A DNA stretch of 10,483 nucleotides from Pullibacteroides sp964436335 (GTDB lineage Bacteria > Bacteroidota > Bacteroidia > Bacteroidales > P3). The notes beneath the pieces are model-generated. The model was not told the origin of the DNA, made no database searches, and worked only from the letters and a program-made list of their open reading frames with translations. Each line of letters starts with the position of its first letter. The first letter of the stretch is position 1. Made by a program: the position numbers and the translations under genes. The DNA lies in the NCBI GenBank assembly GCA_964436335.1, contig CAYTCD010000065.1, positions 1 to 10,483 of the forward strand, written 5' to 3'. Shown here piece by piece: positions 7,090-10,483 of the stretch.

Positions 7090-8586
7090 TTAGCAGTGCA
7101 TGAAGCGTTCCACCAGTTCCATCATCTTGGAAGGATTCTTGGCCACTTCATCGCGCAGGTTCTTGTCTTTGTAGTCTTTCAGCATCTTGATGATACCGTC
7201 GAGCAAGCCCTTGCTGAACACGCCGTATTTTTCGAACACTTCGCGCTGGGCGGCCAGGCAGTCGGCCGAATCTTCGCAGCAAACGGGAAGCTGGCGGTAT
7301 TTCTTGGCCTTTTCCTGGTTTTCAGCGTGAAAGATATTCACGTCCACATAGTTGTCGGCGGCAAACTGGAGCGCGTTTTCCATTTCGAAACCGTGGCGGG
7401 CGGCCACACAAAGGCCGGCGATCAACAGATATACGTTGGCCGAACCATCCGGAGCGCGGAACTCGGCGGTCTGCTTGTTGGCATATACCGGTGCCACTTT
7501 GGCTTCGAGGGGATTGGCGTTCACGGCCATGTTCTTGTCGGTTTCCCAACCCAGCGGCACACGTACCAGCGCCGAACGGTTGCGGTCACCCCAGCAGATG
7601 TTGGTGGGAGCTTCCTGATGCGGCACCAAACGGAAATACGACATCGGGTTGGTGTTGCCGAAAGCCGTCAGGGAGGCGGCGCAGTCGAGATAACCGGCAA
7701 TGGCGCGCTTGGCGGTGTCGGAAAGCTTGCGGTTGGCGTCGAGCATCTGGTTCACGCCGTCTTTCATAATGGCGGTGTGGATGTGCATGCCGCTGCCGGC
7801 CTTGCCCACGGTGATCTTGGGGGAGAACGTAACCAAAAGCCCGTATTGGTAGGCCATGGTTCGCAGAATCCACTGACCGATGATCAACTGGTCGGCGGCA
7901 TCTTCGAGCGGACAGGGCAGGAATTCGATTTCGTTCTGTTCGTAGTTCTTGCCGTCCATGCTGAAATTGCCCACTTCGGAGTGACCGTATTTGATTCGGC
8001 AGCCGCAGGAAGCCATAGCCAACATGGCTTCTTTACGGAAAGATTCAAACTTGGTGTAGGGCGAGGATTCGTGGTAACCGCGCTGGTCGTCGGCCTTGAA
8101 GAGCGCATCTTCAGGTCCGATCACATAGTATTCGAGTTCGCCCATACAATAGAACTCGAAACCTGTCTTTTCCTTCATCACTTCTCCGGCGCGGCGCATC
8201 ACGTAGGCGGGGTCGCTTTCAAAGGGATTGCCGTCTTTGTCGTAATAGGAGCAGAGGATATCCACGGTGGGGATTTCGGCAAAAGGATTCAGATAAGCCG
8301 TGCGGTAACGCGGAATCACGTACAGGTCGCTCGCGCCGGCATCCAGGTTCTTGAAAAGACTCGAACCGTCCACACGTTCCCCGCAACTCAACACGGTCTT
8401 GAGGTAATCCAGGTCGTTGACCACAAAATTGAGGGTCTTTAAACGTCCGTCGCCCGCCACATAGCGGAAATTAACCATCTCGATCTGGTTTTCTTCCACA
8501 TAACGGAGAATGTCTTCCTTCGTGAACTCGCAAGCGGGTTTCTGAAGAAACTGCACCATCGGGTGCGGATTCATGGCAATGCTCAT
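7090..8586 (-). CDS. glnA: Glutamine synthetase, class I
   Basis: Makes glutamine from glutamate, ammonia and ATP in the cytosol, as a class I (GSI, normally dodecameric) enzyme of 498 residues. This is somewhat longer than the usual 440-470 and quite unlike the 700-residue GSIII also found in this phylum. Visible motifs are the N-terminal loop VDGSSL (72-77), metal ligands E150 and E152 in MGELEYY, the NYEQNEIEF segment (214-222) corresponding to the second metal-ligand motif, the ammonia/glutamate region KAGSGMHIH (262-270), RLVPHQEAP and NRSALVRVP (319-344), and EFRAPDGSANVYL (375-387). The position of the adenylylated Tyr in enterobacterial NLYDLPPE aligns with F419 in NIFHAENQ, so control by adenylylation is unlikely. 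The gene is preceded by a promoter-like element at 8687-8694 and ends at its own terminator, so it appears monocistronic. The start could instead be Met5. Confidence 0.95.
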   Translation of the reverse strand: MSIAMNPHPMVQFLQKPACEFTKEDILRYVEENQIEMVNFRYVAGDGRLKTLNFVVNDLDYLKTVLSCGERVDGSSLFKNLDAGASDLYVIPRYRTAYLNPFAEIPTVDILCSYYDKDGNPFESDPAYVMRRAGEVMKEKTGFEFYCMGELEYYVIGPEDALFKADDQRGYHESSPYTKFESFRKEAMLAMASCGCRIKYGHSEVGNFSMDGKNYEQNEIEFLPCPLEDAADQLIIGQWILRTMAYQYGLLVTFSPKITVGKAGSGMHIHTAIMKDGVNQMLDANRKLSDTAKRAIAGYLDCAASLTAFGNTNPMSYFRLVPHQEAPTNICWGDRNRSALVRVPLGWETDKNMAVNANPLEAKVAPVYANKQTAEFRAPDGSANVYLLIAGLCVAARHGFEMENALQFAADNYVDVNIFHAENQEKAKKYRQLPVCCEDSADCLAAQREVFEKYGVFSKGLLDGIIKMLKDYKDKNLRDEVAKNPSKMMELVERFMHC

Positions 8587-8686
8587 ATCGTTTTTGTTTT
8601 TATGTTAATATGCATTCCGACACAACCGCCTCCAACGGTTGCCAAACCCGTCCGCAGCCTCTTGCAGGCCCCTATGAACGGGATGG

Positions 8687-8694
8687 CAAAAATA
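8687..8694 (-). promoter_or_regulatory. Candidate glnA -7 promoter element
   Basis: On the minus strand TATTTTTG matches TAnnTTTG. It implies a leader of about 94 nt before the ATG at 8586. That leader contains a 6-bp hairpin (CAACCG/CGGTTG, 8623-8641) and a short GCCT/AGGC hairpin (8657-8669), followed by an A-rich segment just before the start codon. No -33 element is clear. Confidence 0.45.
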
Positions 8695-8707
8695 GTCTTT
8701 TATTTTC

Positions 8708-8720
8708 TAATGCTGCATTA
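8708..8720. promoter_or_regulatory. Palindrome between the divergent glnA and atp promoters
   Basis: TAATGC-T-GCATTA is a perfect dyad with 6-base arms. It lies about 14 nt upstream of the glnA -7 element and 25 nt upstream of the plus-strand -7 element, so a protein bound there could touch both promoters. It could be an operator, but a 13-bp palindrome can arise by chance. Confidence 0.3.
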
Positions 8721-8744
8721 AGGGAAAGAGAAGAAAATTTTCAT

Positions 8745-8752
8745 TATCTTTG
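8745..8752 (+). promoter_or_regulatory. Promoter -7 element for the lipoprotein-atpD unit
   Basis: TATCTTTG on the plus strand matches TAnnTTTG exactly. It predicts transcription from about 8759, giving a leader of about 50 nt to the small lipoprotein ATG at 8809, or about 280 nt to atpD. I see no other good match between here and atpD. Confidence 0.6.
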
Positions 8753-8808
8753 CCCATTACCTATGCCCCAAGCACGACGGTATAGGAAAACCGTTAAATT
8801 TTATTTCT

Positions 8809-9036
8809 ATGTCAAAGAATACTTTCCGTATCCCGCGCGGATGGGTGGCCGCGCTTGCTGTGGCAACCCTTTGCTGTGCCTGCGCTCCTTCCCGACAGAG
8901 TTCCGCGCCCCTCAGGACGCCCGATTATTGTCGATTGAGCGAAAACCGAAAGATTTCGAAGAAGCCGAACAGAGCCAGTGTCGCTCCGGCCCCCAATACC
9001 CCCATAGGCGGCAATTTTACCGAAAAAAGACGCTAA
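8809..9036 (+). CDS. Small putative lipoprotein upstream of atpD
   Basis: A 75-residue protein that I do not recognise. It starts with a basic n-region (MSKNTFRIPRGW), then a hydrophobic core (VAALAVATL), then CCAC (residues 22-25), which looks like a lipoprotein signal peptide with lipidation at C25 (or C23). The lipobox is imperfect because position -3 is Cys. The rest is short, hydrophilic and rich in Ser, Pro, Arg and Lys, with no domain. In favour of a real gene: the signal-peptide pattern, a -7 element 57 nt upstream, and a stop codon just 4 nt before the atpD ATG. Against: its short length and the lack of any family I can name. It might be a chance reading frame in a long atp leader. 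Confidence 0.5.
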   Translation: MSKNTFRIPRGWVAALAVATLCCACAPSRQSSAPLRTPDYCRLSENRKISKKPNRASVAPAPNTPIGGNFTEKRR

Positions 9037-9040
9037 CATC

Positions 9041-10483
9041 ATGACAAACATAAGCAAAGGCAAAATCGCCCAGATCATCGGTGCTGTGGTCGATGTATAT
9101 TTTGAAGAAGGTCAACGGATTCCGGTTATTTATGAAGCGATGGAAATCGTGCGGCCCGATGGTCAGAAAGTGGTGTTGGAATGCCAGCAGGACATGGGAG
9201 AGAGAACCGTCCGCTCCATTTCGTTGGACTCTACCGACGGGCTATTCCGCGGCATGGAGGTTACCGCTTTGGGAACGGGTATCTCGATGCCGGTGGGAGA
9301 AGACATCAACGGTCGGCTTTTCAACGTAATCGGCCAGCCTATCGACGGCATCGGCGACATACCCTCCTCCGAACGCCGCGCCATTCACCGCAACCCACCC
9401 GAATTCGACGAACTCACCACCAACGAAGAGGTGTTGTTTACCGGCATCAAGGCCATCGATATGATTGAACCTTACATGAAAGGGGGAAAAGTGGGTCTTT
9501 TCGGTGGTGCAGGCGTAGGCAAGACCGTGCTTATCATGGAGATGATCAACAACATCGCCAAACAATATTCGGGACAGACCGTATTTGCCGGTGTAGGGGA
9601 ACGCACCCGTGAAGGCAACGACCTGTTGCGGGAAATGATCCAGTCGGGTGTTATCCAATACGGAGAGGATTTCAAGAAAAGCATGGAAGAAGGCAATTGG
9701 GATCTGAGCAAGATAGACCATGACGCCTTGAAAAAATCGCAGGCCACATTAGTGTTCGGGCAGATGAACGAATCGCCCGGTGCCCGTGCCCGTGTAGCCC
9801 TTTCGGGGCTTACGCTGGCCGAATATTTCCGCGACAAGGGCGGCGACGGACAGGGAGGCGGAAACATTCTTTTCTTTGTTGACAATATTTTCCGTTTTAC
9901 CCAGGCAGGTTCCGAGGTTTCGGCACTTTTGGGCCGTATGCCCTCGGCCGTAGGTTACCAACCCACCCTCGCCACCGAAATGGGATTGATGCAGGAACGC
10001 ATCAACTCTACCAAACCCGGGGCCATCACCTCGGTGCAGGCAGTTTATGTGCCTGCCGATGACCTTACCGACCCCGCTCCCTCCACCACTTTTGAACACT
10101 TGGACGCCACTACGGTATTGAGCCGTAAGATTTCCGAACTCGGCATCTTTCCTGCCGTGGATCCCTTGGCTTCCACTTCACGTATCCTTACCCCGCGCAT
10201 CGTGGGCAAGGAACATTATCAGACCGCCCAGCGTATCAAAAACGTGCTGCAACGCAACAGCGAGCTTCAGGATATCATTGCCATTTTGGGTATGGAAGAA
10301 CTCAGTGAAGAAGACAAACTGGTGGTGAACCGCGCCCGTAAGATACAACGTTTTCTCTCCCAGCCTTTCTTTATGTCGGAGTCTTTTACGGGGCTTCCCG
10401 GAAAGTTTGTAAAGATAGAAGATACCGTGGCCGGCTTCAAGGCCATTCTGGACGGAGAAATGGACGAATATCCCGAACAAGCC
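9041..10483 (+). CDS. atpD: F1F0 ATP synthase beta subunit (partial, 3' end beyond window)
   Basis: The catalytic beta subunit of F1-ATPase, on the cytosolic face of the inner membrane. 481 codons are present, and the family is about 500 residues in this phylum, so roughly 20 are cut off. Visible are the Walker A motif GGAGVGKT with K161, Walker B ILFFVDN, the nearly invariant block FRFTQAGSEVSALLGRMPS followed by AVGYQPTLATEMG, the VPADDLTDPAP segment and a DELSEED-like EELSEED. About 26 extra residues (about 207-232) precede LVFGQMNE compared with E. coli. I recall this insertion from Bacteroidota. The usual MNEPPG reads MNESPG (S245). The ATG at 9041 is 4 nt after the putative lipoprotein stop. 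In this phylum atpD commonly begins the synthase cluster, followed by atpC, which fits this placement. Confidence 0.98.
   Translation, partial: MTNISKGKIAQIIGAVVDVYFEEGQRIPVIYEAMEIVRPDGQKVVLECQQDMGERTVRSISLDSTDGLFRGMEVTALGTGISMPVGEDINGRLFNVIGQPIDGIGDIPSSERRAIHRNPPEFDELTTNEEVLFTGIKAIDMIEPYMKGGKVGLFGGAGVGKTVLIMEMINNIAKQYSGQTVFAGVGERTREGNDLLREMIQSGVIQYGEDFKKSMEEGNWDLSKIDHDALKKSQATLVFGQMNESPGARARVALSGLTLAEYFRDKGGDGQGGGNILFFVDNIFRFTQAGSEVSALLGRMPSAVGYQPTLATEMGLMQERINSTKPGAITSVQAVYVPADDLTDPAPSTTFEHLDATTVLSRKISELGIFPAVDPLASTSRILTPRIVGKEHYQTAQRIKNVLQRNSELQDIIAILGMEELSEEDKLVVNRARKIQRFLSQPFFMSESFTGLPGKFVKIEDTVAGFKAILDGEMDEYPEQA

Noticed and set aside
7096..8442. A 448-residue open frame on the plus strand, antisense to glnA
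   Set aside because: It is a shadow of the glutamine synthetase gene, whose motifs are unmistakable. The antisense translation is rich in His, Val and Gly and resembles no family.
8610..9044. A 144-residue plus-strand frame overlapping the small lipoprotein
   Set aside because: It would begin inside the glnA leader upstream of the plus-strand promoter, overlaps the atpD start, and has no signal peptide or domain.

Overview
The window looks like a piece of a Bacteroidales (phylum Bacteroidota) chromosome. Four upstream regions carry the TAnnTTTG -7 promoter element typical of this phylum, and start codons have A/T-rich leaders rather than Shine-Dalgarno sequences. The AtpD protein has the extra segment before its MNEPPG-like motif seen in this phylum, and the response regulator belongs to a Bacteroidota-type NtrC-like family. 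I do not try to name a genus.

Layout, left to right. Positions 1-125 hold no gene. Positions 126-471 hold the RNase P RNA (rnpB, minus strand). Immediately upstream of it on the same strand is an apparent operon: an ABC exporter ATPase (2975-3913), its permease (1669-2985, overlapping by 11 nt) and a sigma-54-type response regulator (482-1642) that ends 10 nt before rnpB and has no DNA-binding domain. Next, still on the minus strand, is a two-gene surface-polysaccharide module: a Wzx-like flippase (5635-6963) overlapping by 7 nt an asparagine-synthetase-like protein (4052-5641). The latter is more A+T-rich than its neighbours and lacks the N-terminal catalytic cysteine. Then comes a class I glutamine synthetase (7090-8586, minus) with a strong intrinsic terminator. 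Divergently from it, on the plus strand, lie a small putative lipoprotein (8809-9036) and, 4 nt later, the F1-ATPase beta subunit atpD (from 9041), which runs off the right edge.

How the parts work together: rnpB, glnA and atpD are housekeeping functions (tRNA processing, nitrogen assimilation, ATP synthesis). The exporter and response regulator appear co-transcribed from one recognisable promoter. The flippase and asparagine-synthetase-like pair has its own promoter and probably takes part in making or modifying a cell-surface glycan. The best candidates for something new are the DBD-less response regulator abutting rnpB, the cysteine-less asparagine-synthetase homologue paired with a flippase, and the unannotated-looking lipoprotein at the head of the ATP synthase operon. 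I see no CRISPR array, insertion sequence, tRNA or obvious phage or defence system.
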